Shown piece by piece: positions 50,084-59,685 of a stretch of DNA of 64,000 nt (the first letter of the stretch is position 1; every line of letters begins with the position of its first letter). The stretch lies in assembly GCF_047496725.1 (NCBI RefSeq), contig NC_132984.1:320501-384500 (forward strand). Reading direction: 5' to 3'. Made by a program: the position numbers and the translations under genes. This DNA comes from Anoplolepis gracilipes (lineage: Eukaryota > Arthropoda > Insecta > Hymenoptera > Formicidae). Under the pieces are notes generated by a model. That model was not told the origin of the DNA. It did no database searches and worked only from the letters and a program-made list of their open reading frames with translations.

Positions 50084-50387
50084 ACCGAGACCGCCGACGT
50101 AAAGTATTAGACGCCGAATTTTAATCGATCAAGAAAATTCATAACATTTTTTTATTTAAAAACAAGTTTATTTTTTTTTTATATTTTCCTTGCTTTTTTT
50201 CTTCCAAAATGAATAATTAAACTCGTAAATTTTTATCGTTAGTCATGTTATTGTTGTAAAATAAAAACTGGGTAATAAAATAATATAAAAAATTTTGATA
50301 ATTGATATCGCGATTACAAGGTAATTAATTTGAATATTGAATATTGATTTATTACAGTAACTATCAGTAGGAGTAGGATTGTACAAC

Positions 50388-50439
<52 letters not shown>

Positions 50440-50553
50440 TTCTCTTTTTCTCTCTTTATGAAGACTACATGATGAGGAAAAGTAAAATTACGTAAAATTG
50501 CGAGAAACTTTCAAGTTACTACTTAAACGCTCCTATATACATATATATATTTA

Positions 50554-50589
<36 letters not shown>

Positions 50590-51870
50590 TAAATAATAAC
50601 ATTGCGTTCGTCGTTATTTTTTTTTAGAACAGTGAAATCCGTTCTCATTTTGCGCGTGCAAGAGTGTATGAAGGATAGTGGTGGAATTGTACATTGATAA
50701 AAATAAAAGTAGACTTGAGGATCGAAAAAAAATTGTGGTTGTGTATATTAACAAATGCAGCGTGAGGTGTAAAATAAATCATAGATACAGAGAGGTATAA
50801 TCCTGTGGGTAACGTGGTGACCGTGACGAACATTTCGGAAATATTCACCGGCAGGGTTGTACCTCTCTGCGGATATGATTTTTTATTTTCTCGCTTTGAC
50901 GGATTATATTTGACAATTTCTACGCTTTACGTCACTGAAGAGAATCACAGCTGAAAACCAAAACGTTGGTTTTTTTTTTTTATGTCACAAGCAAATACGT
51001 GATATCAATTATGCGTTAGAAGCGATTTATTATACATTATGTGCTGATATTTACACAAGCGACACTTATTCCTCCACACTTTATTTTCAATTGTATCGAA
51101 GCCTTTAATCACAATTTAAATTATTAGTAAAAACTTGTAAAAATCGTTATTCAATTATCCCGGACTTTTTATCAATAGTTATAAATACGAATCGATTTTT
51201 ATGCCCTTTTTGTTCCCTTTTCATTCTCCTTAAAAATATAAACTCTCCGATTCCGTTTAAAATGCAGTAATGCAACAAAAAGCGTATTATTTTCTCCCTT
51301 CTTTTTTACTCTATTTTTTTCCTTTTCTTCTATCGCTTTTTATTTTCCACATAATCTATGTATCGATTTATTATCGAATAAAGTATAATTATACTTATCT
51401 GATTAAGGACAATTTTAATAATCAACATTTTTAATAATTAAAATTAATTAATCGCTTGTAAAAATAATCAATTAATAACTGCTAGATGAATGTCACGATA
51501 GAATTACGTGTAAAGAAAGGAAAAAATTTACGTGTAAAAGAAAAGAGGAGAAGGAAAAAAGTTTTTAAAAGTAAAAGTAATTAAATAGGACATACCATTA
51601 AGATTCTTCCAAGATTATTGATTCAGGAAAACGTCTACTTTCTGTTGGAATGATCGATGATTCATCATGATTCTGACGTCACTCTTGACTATATATAATC
51701 ATATTTGTGTAATGTCAAAGTATTTTGCTTCTCTACAGTCACACGGAATGTTTAAATTTGTTTCGATGAAATGCTCTTTTGTAAAATTATATTTCTCAGT
51801 GTATATATTTATATATATATATATATAACTTTTTGTACATAAAACTTTCCATAAATCTTTTCTCTATAAA
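50084..51870. other. Upstream region of the decarboxylase gene
   Basis: No coding sequence found. It holds a (CT)n tract at 50391-50436 and a 46-bp perfect palindrome with an alternating AT core at 50549-50594. An untranslated first exon of the decarboxylase could lie here but cannot be fixed from sequence alone. Confidence 0.4.
50549..50594. repeat. 46-bp palindrome with alternating AT core
   Basis: ATTTACG at 50549-50555 and its complement CGTAAAT at 50588-50594 enclose 16 AT dinucleotides, so the whole segment is self-complementary. Confidence 0.9.
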
Positions 51871-52100
51871 TTTTTGAGAGTGAAATTTTCACTCTAATCA
51901 TGGAGTCACTGACCAGTTCACTCCACGTGGAGTAAACATTCACTTCAATAGAGTAAATTTATTTATTCTAAGACAAAAAGTGAAACTATTATTTTTAAAG
52001 TGAAGTTAACACTCGAAACTTCACTCCAATTTAAAGTGAAATCGCCTGCGCGGTTCTTTCCGTGTGTCACTTTTAAATTAGAATAGCGCAGCATACGCGA

Positions 52101-52368
52101 CAACATACAGCTCAGTACGACCGGTTGCCTGCCCATAGGAGCGCAAAGTCGGTAATGCAGGAAGTGATAATATTATAATATTCTTTTAGATATATGCTTT
52201 AAAATATTTATGTCACAAGTTCTCTATTTCGTCGCAATTTAATTTCTTCTTCTGACAGCTAGTAAGCCTCGTTGAAAATGTACGCGCGTAATCTGTATTA
52301 ATTTATTCCTGCATTACCGACTTTCCGTTCCTATGAGTAGGCAACCGGTTGTACTGAGCTGTATGTTG
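52101..52368. mobile_element. MITE with 63-bp terminal inverted repeats
   Basis: The left arm 52101-52163 (CAACATACAGCTCAGTAC ...) and right arm 52306-52368 are reverse complements with five mismatches over 63 bp. The spacer of about 140 bp is non-coding. A 40-nt poly-A run (52387-52426) follows shortly after. Confidence 0.8.
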
Positions 52369-52382
52369 ACGAAACATCCTTT

Positions 52383-52386
<4 letters not shown>

Positions 52387-52426
<40 letters not shown>
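52387..52426. repeat. Poly-A tract, 40 nt
   Basis: Forty consecutive A, the longest homopolymer in the window. The sequence to its left is the MITE 52101-52368, not a recognisable retroelement. Confidence 0.95.
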
Positions 52427-52427
<1 letters not shown>

Positions 52428-52992
52428 AGTGAAATGTCACTCTTTTTAGGGTGAAGGATAAATCCAAATAAAGAGCGAATAATTTCACTTTTTCGAAAAA
52501 TTGAAACTTCACTCTACTTTGACTGGCAGTATTTTCATTATTATTGCTTGAAGTGAGATTCAACTCCAAAAGAGTCAGATTCCGCTCTAAAAAATTTAAA
52601 GAGTTCTTAACGTTTTTTTTTTATAATCCAATACCTCAAATTGCATGTCTTAATGTTAATTAATTTAAGAAATTGTCAACTACCTAGTTCAAAGAGTTTT
52701 TACTATGTTTAAAAGTCTCATAGAACATGATGAAACATCACAAAATAATACGAGTATTTTTTGGCATTATCAATCGCATTATTATAACAATCGCATTTGG
52801 ATCCGACGCGCTATGGTCGCTCGCCCTCGTCCCCGTCCACTTTTTTTAAGTATAAAAAAAAAAGTTTAAAATATTTAAATATTTTAACTAAATAAATAAA
52901 TGACAATTAAACGCATTTAATGAAAAGTTAACGACTATTTTCTCGATACATGTTGGCGTAATATAATATTACATATATATAGCTGCTAAAGA

Positions 52993-53638
52993 CCCATACA
53001 GCACGGATCATTGCAATTATATTGCAGCAACGTTGCAATATTACAAATTGCAATGAAACATTACTAAAACATTGCAGATAGGGATACAAATCCACAAAAT
53101 ATCAGCACAGTTGTTGCAACATAATATTTTACATAAATATTTTGGAAAAATTTCAAAATCAAAATTTTATAATTATATTTTTTCAAGGTAAAACGTATAG
53201 GAAACAAATAAAATATGAAAAAGTTGAACTTAAAATAAATGTTTGTAATAATATTTATCTAAGAAATATTATGTTATAAATTTTATATAAATTTATAATA
53301 TATAATTTTTTAGATAAAAAAATTATTACAAACATTTAAGATCAACTTTTTTGTATTTTATGTGTTTCATATGCTTCTGATATTTATCTATCAGAAACAA
53401 AAATTCTTATACGCAACATATATTAGTCGACGATTGCAGTAACAATGCATTATTGCAAATTCATAACATTGCAATATCGCTACAATATTTCGTTGCAATC
53501 TTCTTAAAGGCGGACATTTTAACGTTGTTGCAATCCCACAGCAATAATGCAGCAACATATCGCAGTGAATTTCCAATATTGCAATATTGCGGTGAAAGAT
53601 TGTTGCAACGTGTATACAATCTTTCCGTGTTGTATGGG
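52993..53638. mobile_element. Inverted-repeat DNA element, 646 bp, non-coding
   Basis: CCCATACAGCACGGA at 52993-53007 pairs with TCCGTGTTGTATGGG at 53624-53638, with one mismatch. Subterminal sequence on both sides is dense in GCAAT/ATTGC and GTTGCAA motifs in opposite orientations. There is no transposase frame. The TA-rich interior shows no similarity I can name. Confidence 0.65.
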
Positions 53639-54295
53639 GATATTTATTTTATTTTAGAAACATATATTCTTCTTAAAGTTCATATTTATAGTACACATTG
53701 TTTAACATTTAATATCACACCGAATATATTATTATTATGTATTTGCGCGATTAAGGATTTTAAATTAATTATACCATTAATTAATACCATTTTTTTCCTC
53801 GCTGCTACAAGATATATTTGTCTGATGCTATATGATACACGTTTGTAATGTCATTATTAGATGTGTAAAGTACCGCGATTCATTAATTTATTCTCTGTGG
53901 AGGGGAAATAGTGTCGAAATTACGACCTTGGAAAGTGTTTTGTGTACAAAAGTGAATTTCTGATGAATTGATTAAAATAATTTAACACAATTTATCAGAG
54001 ACTCACTTTCACACACAACGCTTACAAGGTTTGTTTTTTTAAATCAGAATCAGAGTAGGTTAATAATTGACGCAATTCTCCCCCAATTGCCTCCACGGAG
54101 CTCAATAAATTACGATACTTTACATATTTAACGACTTGGCACGTTCGTGCATATATATATGTCACATCTGTTTTTAAAACACTCAATAGGTATAAGTATA
54201 TTCGAACATTTAAAGGAGTATCAATTTCTTATTATACGTCGCTCGAGATATTCGCGATAACCACGTGCTACTGGAATATATACACGTTGAAAAAG
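53639..54295. other. Upstream region of the GMC oxidoreductase gene
   Basis: AT-rich without coding features. The 54230-54295 stretch directly before the ATG is presumably leader. I see no strong core promoter motif. Confidence 0.35.
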
Positions 54296-56325
54296 ATGGC
54301 GAGCTTTTTTTGTTTTTTTTGTATCGCAGTCGGGATCGTTCCAATAGAATCGGACAATCAATTCTTGCCGAACCGATATCATAATCTATACGGCAATGTG
54401 AATGTAGCGAGTTTAACAAATATATTTAAGGTGAAAAAAGAAATCTTCAATTTTCTGCAGCAGAATCAACATGATCTAAAGCAAGAAATACCGGACACAA
54501 CTCCTGAATTCGGAGCCGTGTACGATTTTGTGGTGGTTGGTGCTGGCACGGCCGGTTCTACAATAGCAGCAAGATTAAGTGAGATTCCTCAAGTGAAGAT
54601 ATTGCTGATCGAAGCTGGATCCAACGAGAATCTTTTCATGGACATTCCGCTAATAACTCCGCTTTTACAGCTAAGTAACAAAATCAATTGGAAGTATCGG
54701 ACTAGACCGTCCAACAGATATTGTCTCGGTATGAATGATAACAGTTGTAACTGGCCAAGAGGAAGAGTGATGGGCGGCAGCAGCGTGCTAAACTACATGA
54801 TTGCTAGCAGAGGCAGCGCCGAGGACTATGATCGCTGGGCTAAAATGGGCAACGAAGGCTGGGCTTATAAGGACGTACTCAAGTACTTCAACAAAATGGA
54901 GACAATAGATATTCCGGAATTGCGTTCGGATACCGATTATCATGGCACTGAAGGGCCGTTGCATATCACTTATCCCTTATTTCATACACCATTAGCGGAG
55001 GCCTTCCTAAAAGCTGGTCAAGAGCTAAAGTATCCATTGGTAGATTATAACGGAAAGAATATGATTGGATTCTCATATTTGCAGACCACGATTATGAACG
55101 GTACCCGCATGAGCAGCAATAAAGCGTATTTACGCCCTACACACGATCGTAATAATCTTCACGTGACTCATGACAGCGTGGTAAGAAAGGTGTTAATTGA
55201 TCATCGTACAAAACGAACGATTGGCGTAGAGTTGATTAAATATGGTCGAATTATCTCTGTACGCGCGAGCAAAGAAGTGATATTGTGCGCGGGAGCTATT
55301 GGATCGCCTCAGTTGCTGATGCTGTCCGGCATTGGACCGGCTAATCATCTCAGCAAACTCGGTATAAATGTTATCCGAAATGCGTCGGTCGGGGAGAATC
55401 TGATGGATCATATTGGTTTCGCCGGACTAACGTGGATAGTGAATGCCACGGTAAGCGTAAAAGCGCAAGAGATGCTAAACCCTAGTTATCAATATCTACT
55501 GGATTATCTAACGAAACGATCTGGCCCGTATACGATTCCGGGTGGGAGCGAGGCGCTCGGTTTTATCGATACCAAGTATCCAAGAAAACGCAATGGTTTA
55601 CCCAACATGGAATTACTATTTTTCGGCGGTGGTAGCAAGGGAGAATTTTTTATGCCGATTATAACTAATTTTAATATCCGAATGCGTCATATATGGAATA
55701 AATATATTAATAACCACAGTTGGAGCGTAATTCCCATACTGTTAAAACCAAAAAGTCGCGGACGAATAAGATTAATGGCTAATGATGTTAACGTTAAACC
55801 TGAAATTGTGCCAAATTATTTCGACGATCTAGAGGATGTCGAGACAACGATCGCCGGTATCAGGGCGGCGATAAAGATCGGTCAAACGAAGGCGATGCAG
55901 TCGTTCAGTTCACGATTGATTAACGATACTATACCCGGATGCGAAAACTACGATTATGATTCCCACGCTTATTGGGAATGTATGATTAGAACCATCACTT
56001 TTACTATCTTTCATTACTTTGGTACTTGCAAGATGGGACCAAAAGGGGATCCAACTGCTGTTGTCGATCCTAAATTAAAGGTATTTGAAAGATATACTGG
56101 ATTGCAAAAAATTCAGTATGGATATTGTAATTTATTCTTTTTAAGGGGTGTAATAACGGGGTGTTCTCTGTCCAGGTAATTGATATTCAAGGATTAAGAG
56201 TAGCGGACGCATCCATCATGCCTGAGATTATATCGGCGCATATAAACATCCCTGTTTATATGATTGCCGAGAAACTGACAGATATAATCAAGGAAGAATG
56301 GGGATTGAAGAACAGTCATCAGTGA
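54296..56325 (+). CDS. Secreted GMC-family FAD oxidoreductase (glucose dehydrogenase-like)
   Basis: Two coding exons, 54296-56080 and 56176-56325, about 644 residues, separated by a 95-bp intron. The start at ATG 54296 gives a hydrophobic signal peptide (MASFFCFFCIAVGIVPIES). The FAD-binding motif GAGTAG follows VYDFVVV at residues about 82-87. GMC signature 1 is GRVMGGSSVLNYMIASRG, signature 2 is GAIGSPQLLMLSGIG. The conserved C-terminal HYFGTCKMG contains the usual catalytic His, and the last exon supplies DIQGLRVADASIMP and SAHINIPVYMIAEK. Insect members oxidise sugars or other alcohols and act in cuticle, immunity or ecdysteroid metabolism; the substrate cannot be read here. The intron is short enough that failure to splice adds about 33 residues and then a stop. 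Polyadenylation signal AATAAA at 56398-56403. Confidence 0.92.
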
Positions 56326-56639
56326 CATCAGTCATGATGACATTTCAAGACGTTAAAAAGACACGTGACTTGATGACCATTAAATATTGAATTCGTTAAT
56401 AAAACTTTTCACTTTTCACGAGTTCACGCTAGAGGAAAAGATTCATGATCGAACGTCACGATCAAGTCCCAGGTTATAATGAAAATTCATGTTAGGGCCC
56501 TGAGACATATAGAGAATTGTGAATATCAAAATTACATATACAAAATTGTATACAAAAAATTTGAATAATTTAAGATATAAAAAATTAAATGTATTTTTAT
56601 TTATAAAATAGTAATACTTAGGCGATTTATAATAATAAC

Positions 56640-56790
56640 TTTAGAATCACGATATTATGACGTTTTTTTACAACATCATTAAGACGTCGCAAAAAAAAAA
56701 AAAAAAAAAAAAAAAACGTTTTAAATTAGATGACGTCATTGAACTAGAAATGACCAATTTTCGACGTCAAAATGACATATGATTGTTACC
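56640..56790. repeat. Copy of a GACGTC-rich repeat shared with the decarboxylase intron
   Basis: ATATTATGACGTTTTTTTAC (56651-56670) and CGACGTCAAAATGACAT (56762-56778) occur in inverted order and orientation at about 46855-46945 (GTCATTTTGACGTCG ... GTAAAAAAACGTCATAATAT). A poly-A run lies at 56692-56716. This is a dispersed repeat family. Confidence 0.65.
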
Positions 56791-56801
56791 CGTGTTTATG
56801 G

Positions 56802-56802
<1 letters not shown>

Positions 56803-56853
<51 letters not shown>
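56803..56853. repeat. (AC)n microsatellite
   Basis: About 25 uninterrupted CA dinucleotides, the only long CA tract in the window. Confidence 0.95.
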
Positions 56854-56854
<1 letters not shown>

Positions 56855-57414
56855 TCGAATAATAATTTCTTTTCATTTTATGTTATTTAAACTTATATAT
56901 GTAAATAATATTAGTAATATATAGTATTATTCCTTCTAGTGATTCATTTTTAAAAGAAAACGATTGTAATATAATAAAATAAGATTTTTTTATTTCTTTA
57001 TGTATATCTTTCATCATATATACTCATCAGCTAAAAAATTAAAAACTCATTATGATATTATGCCCAATGTTCGCAGCAAGATCTTTATCATCTGTATTTA
57101 TGATTATTTAAATGGTAGAACTATTCTATAGCAAACGTAAATTTCACACGTGACAACATTATTAACATTAACAATTAACATTAATCATAGAAACGTAAGT
57201 AACACTTTACATATAGTAATGTATATAATGGCTCCTTTCGCGACAGAATCAAAATGTTCCAGATTGAAATGATTCTGCGCTGTAATTCATGGTCAAATCT
57301 GAAATTTCATTAAATAAATTTTTACGTAAATTATTTTGATTCTGTTGCGAAAGCAGCCAATAATAAATAATATAGCTATTTCGATGTATGTACGTAATAC
57401 CTACATATTATTTT

Positions 57415-57888
57415 ATAGCACTATCAGTTCTCTGCCATTTAAATCGACATCATTACCTGATACGTCAGACTGCAATTCTCAATTTGACAGCAGCTGTTCT
57501 GAATCAATAATCAATTTAGACGAGAATTTATCCGAAATGTCATAGCAATTAACATCGCCAAAAACGTCTAATCATAATGGACCGATATCCTCACCACTTT
57601 CTTTAAATACGGTTGCATCATCAAAAATCAATTCATCAAGAGGATCAAAGAAGCGAAGTAATTTCGAACACACTTTATCTGCTTAATATTTATTTTTCAG
57701 AAGTTATATCTGATTTTTTTATAAAGCGTCGAGATACAATTGAACAGAACGATGTAGAAGAATGTTTGTTAGAAACTTTACATTACCCAATAAAACAACC
57801 TGATGCAATCGACGGAATGTTGCTTAAATTAGGTGAAGGTCTTCGTCGTTTATTATCATATCGAGAAAGAATTCCATTAGAAATTTAA
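57415..57888 (+). pseudogene. Decayed coding fragment, possibly BESS/MADF-like
   Basis: Three short frames read like remains of one protein: a Ser/Asp-rich piece (SSLPFKSTSLPDTSDCNSQF) ending at a stop at 57543-57545, a piece with KINSSRGSKKRSNFEHT, and a third (57718-57888) with IEQNDVEECLLETLHYP and LLKLGEGLRRLLSYRERIPL. The last faintly recalls the C-terminal BESS-type helices of MADF/BESS regulators and of transposon-derived proteins. Stops and frame changes interrupt it. The family is a guess; that it is broken coding sequence is moderately supported by codon-like composition. Confidence 0.3.
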
Positions 57889-58556
57889 TGGTTACGCGAA
57901 CTTATGACAGCTGAGGAGCGATACTGTATATAATTAATAAGATAAATGTTTGGTTTACTAAAATTTTGGTTACTAAAATTTTATTATATAGTTTACTTTG
58001 ATTTTATTTTATGCTTGTGCCGAACCTAGTCAATTTATGTTATAAATTGTGCAATGACATAAGACTAAGAGATTTCTCATTTAATAAAATATATTTGCAA
58101 ATATTTTCATCACATTTTTCTTACATTAATTACTACGTTTATAAATCATTATTAAGTATCTTATCCCATTGCCATGAAAACGCGCCAATTTCATTGAAAA
58201 AGTTTGCAAAATCTTTTCTAATTTTTTTTAGCTGCAGGAGGACTTGAAGAGCGATTTCTTGGTAGATTTCTCAAATCTTTAGATATTACTGCACGGTGTT
58301 GTGCAGTAAAATTCGAATACTGATAGTGGTACATCTAAATCCCTTTCAGTAGATATTATATAGTTATGCAAAGCAGTTGTTCCCTTCTATTGTTCGCCAG
58401 TTTATTATATATATTATTGTATATGATTAAAAGAGTATTCCAAGTATTATAAATATCGTAAATAATATAAAAAGACTAATTTTATATTATTCCGCGTAAT
58501 CCATTTCCGCATGTTCCGCTGCATGGAACATAAGGAAAATTGAAAAAATGAAGGTA
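57889..58556. other. AT-rich intergenic sequence
   Basis: Nothing recognisable apart from short open frames without domains. It ends at the first of two abutting foldback elements. Confidence 0.4.
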
Positions 58557-58713
58557 AAGGTGCCTTTTCATGCCGACGCTCGACGCTCATTTTCAGCGTC
58601 AAAGGACATCACGTGACCAAAAATAAAAATACCAATTCGTCAATTTTGATCACGTGATCCGTTTTGAAATGAGCCAAAAATGAGCGTCGAGCGTCAGCAT
58701 GAAAAGGCACCTT
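58557..58713. mobile_element. Foldback MITE, 157 bp
   Basis: AAGGTGCCTTTTCATGC at 58557-58573 pairs with the reverse complement at 58697-58713, and homology continues inward through GACGCTCGACGCTCATTTT with one difference. ATCACGTGA motifs occur in both arms. It has no coding capacity. Confidence 0.75.
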
Positions 58714-59090
58714 AAGGGGATACCGATGTACCGACCGAGTTCTAACCTAACAAAACAATATATACTTAATATATACTTAATATACTTAATATAAAAGTTG
58801 CAATTTATATACATAAAATAAAATAGGTTCTCTCCTCTCAGAATTGCATGAAAGAATATTTGGGAACTTTTAGAAATGAGCTTAGAAGCCTAGAAAAAAT
58901 GTTGTGCTGCACAACATACTTTTTTTCTAGGCTTCTAAGCTCATTTCTAAAAGTTCCCAAATATTCCTTCATGCAATTCTGAGAGGAGAGAACCTATTTT
59001 ATTTTATGTATATAAATTGCAACTTTTATATTAAGTAAATATATTGTTTTGTTAGGTTAGAACTCGGTCGGTACATCGGTATCCCCTTAA
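58712..59090. mobile_element. Near-perfect foldback element, 379 bp, with TTAA ends
   Basis: Both ends read TTAAGGGGATACCGATGTAC towards the inside, and the two arms of about 180 bp are almost perfect reverse complements up to the centre at ATGTTGTGC-T-GCACAACAT (58899-58917). The left arm has a few extra ACTTAATAT units. TTAA at both ends fits a TTAA-targeting transposase (piggyBac or Kolobok type). One arm recurs at 20307-20482. Confidence 0.8.
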
Positions 59091-59685
59091 GAAAACGGAA
59101 TGACCGTGATTGGTCGCGCTGGTTTCGCGCCTTCCGTTCCGCTACGGATTTCCGCGCTATGGGACGTCACCCTTAGGGCGATAATTAGGGTACCAAAAAA
59201 AAAAAAAAAAAAAAAAAAGTATCGACGTTACAAGTAACTCTAATATTAACTTATACGAGACTTCATCAAGAGTTTTGCGGCCACAATATTATTCAAAATG
59301 TTCTGTTTTATATATTTATCATCACACATGCGCGAACGAGTATGCTCTGTCCTTGTTCAACTTTCAGTTGTAAGAAACAAGGATGGAATGACATTTGGCG
59401 CTCGCTGCGTTTTCAAAGAGCGGGGCATGCTGGTAGGGTTTCTCGAGTCTCGAGACCCAACCTCTAGATACCGAAAGTCGTAACACGCATGACATACACG
59501 TATATTTGAGACTTGAGACTTTTGAGAGTCTCTTCGAAAATGCTTCTCCGATCTCCGCTCTCCGCTCTCCGGTCGTAAAGTCTGAAGTAGCGAGTGTGAA
59601 TCTGTGAATGTGACATGGCCGTCATTCGCGGTGCGTTTAGGTTAGCTAGCCGCGCCGATATCGTCGACGATATTCTCGGTGACTG
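59091..59685 (+). promoter_or_regulatory. Promoter and leader region of the mitochondrial RNA polymerase gene
   Basis: GC-rich patches with an inverted CCAAT (GATTGG, about 59109), a poly-A run at 59195-59218, an imperfect palindrome around CTCGAGTCTCGAG (59443-59455) and CTCCGCT repeats near 59551-59572. An out-of-frame ATG at 59615 lies upstream of the chosen start and is followed by a 23-codon frame that ends in TGA. Confidence 0.35.

Larger units (their letters stand above)
51879..52610. mobile_element. Decayed repeat region rich in AGTGAA/TTCACT with a younger element inserted
   Basis: It starts with the palindrome AGAGTGAAA-T-TTTCACTCT (51879-51897). Many AGTGAA and TTCACT motifs follow on both sides of the inserted element 52101-52368 and of the 40-nt poly-A. 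Multiple short inverted repeats of one motif suggest a subterminal-repeat MITE. Its outer ends are not clear. Confidence 0.4.

Noticed and set aside
59615..59684. ATG at 59615 as the start of the mitochondrial RNA polymerase
   Set aside because: The frame ends in TGA at 59684-59686. Splicing from it (donors gtgcgt or gtgact) would be phase-compatible with 60491, but the downstream ATGs at 59686/59713 give a longer, better presequence and a good donor (gtacgt).
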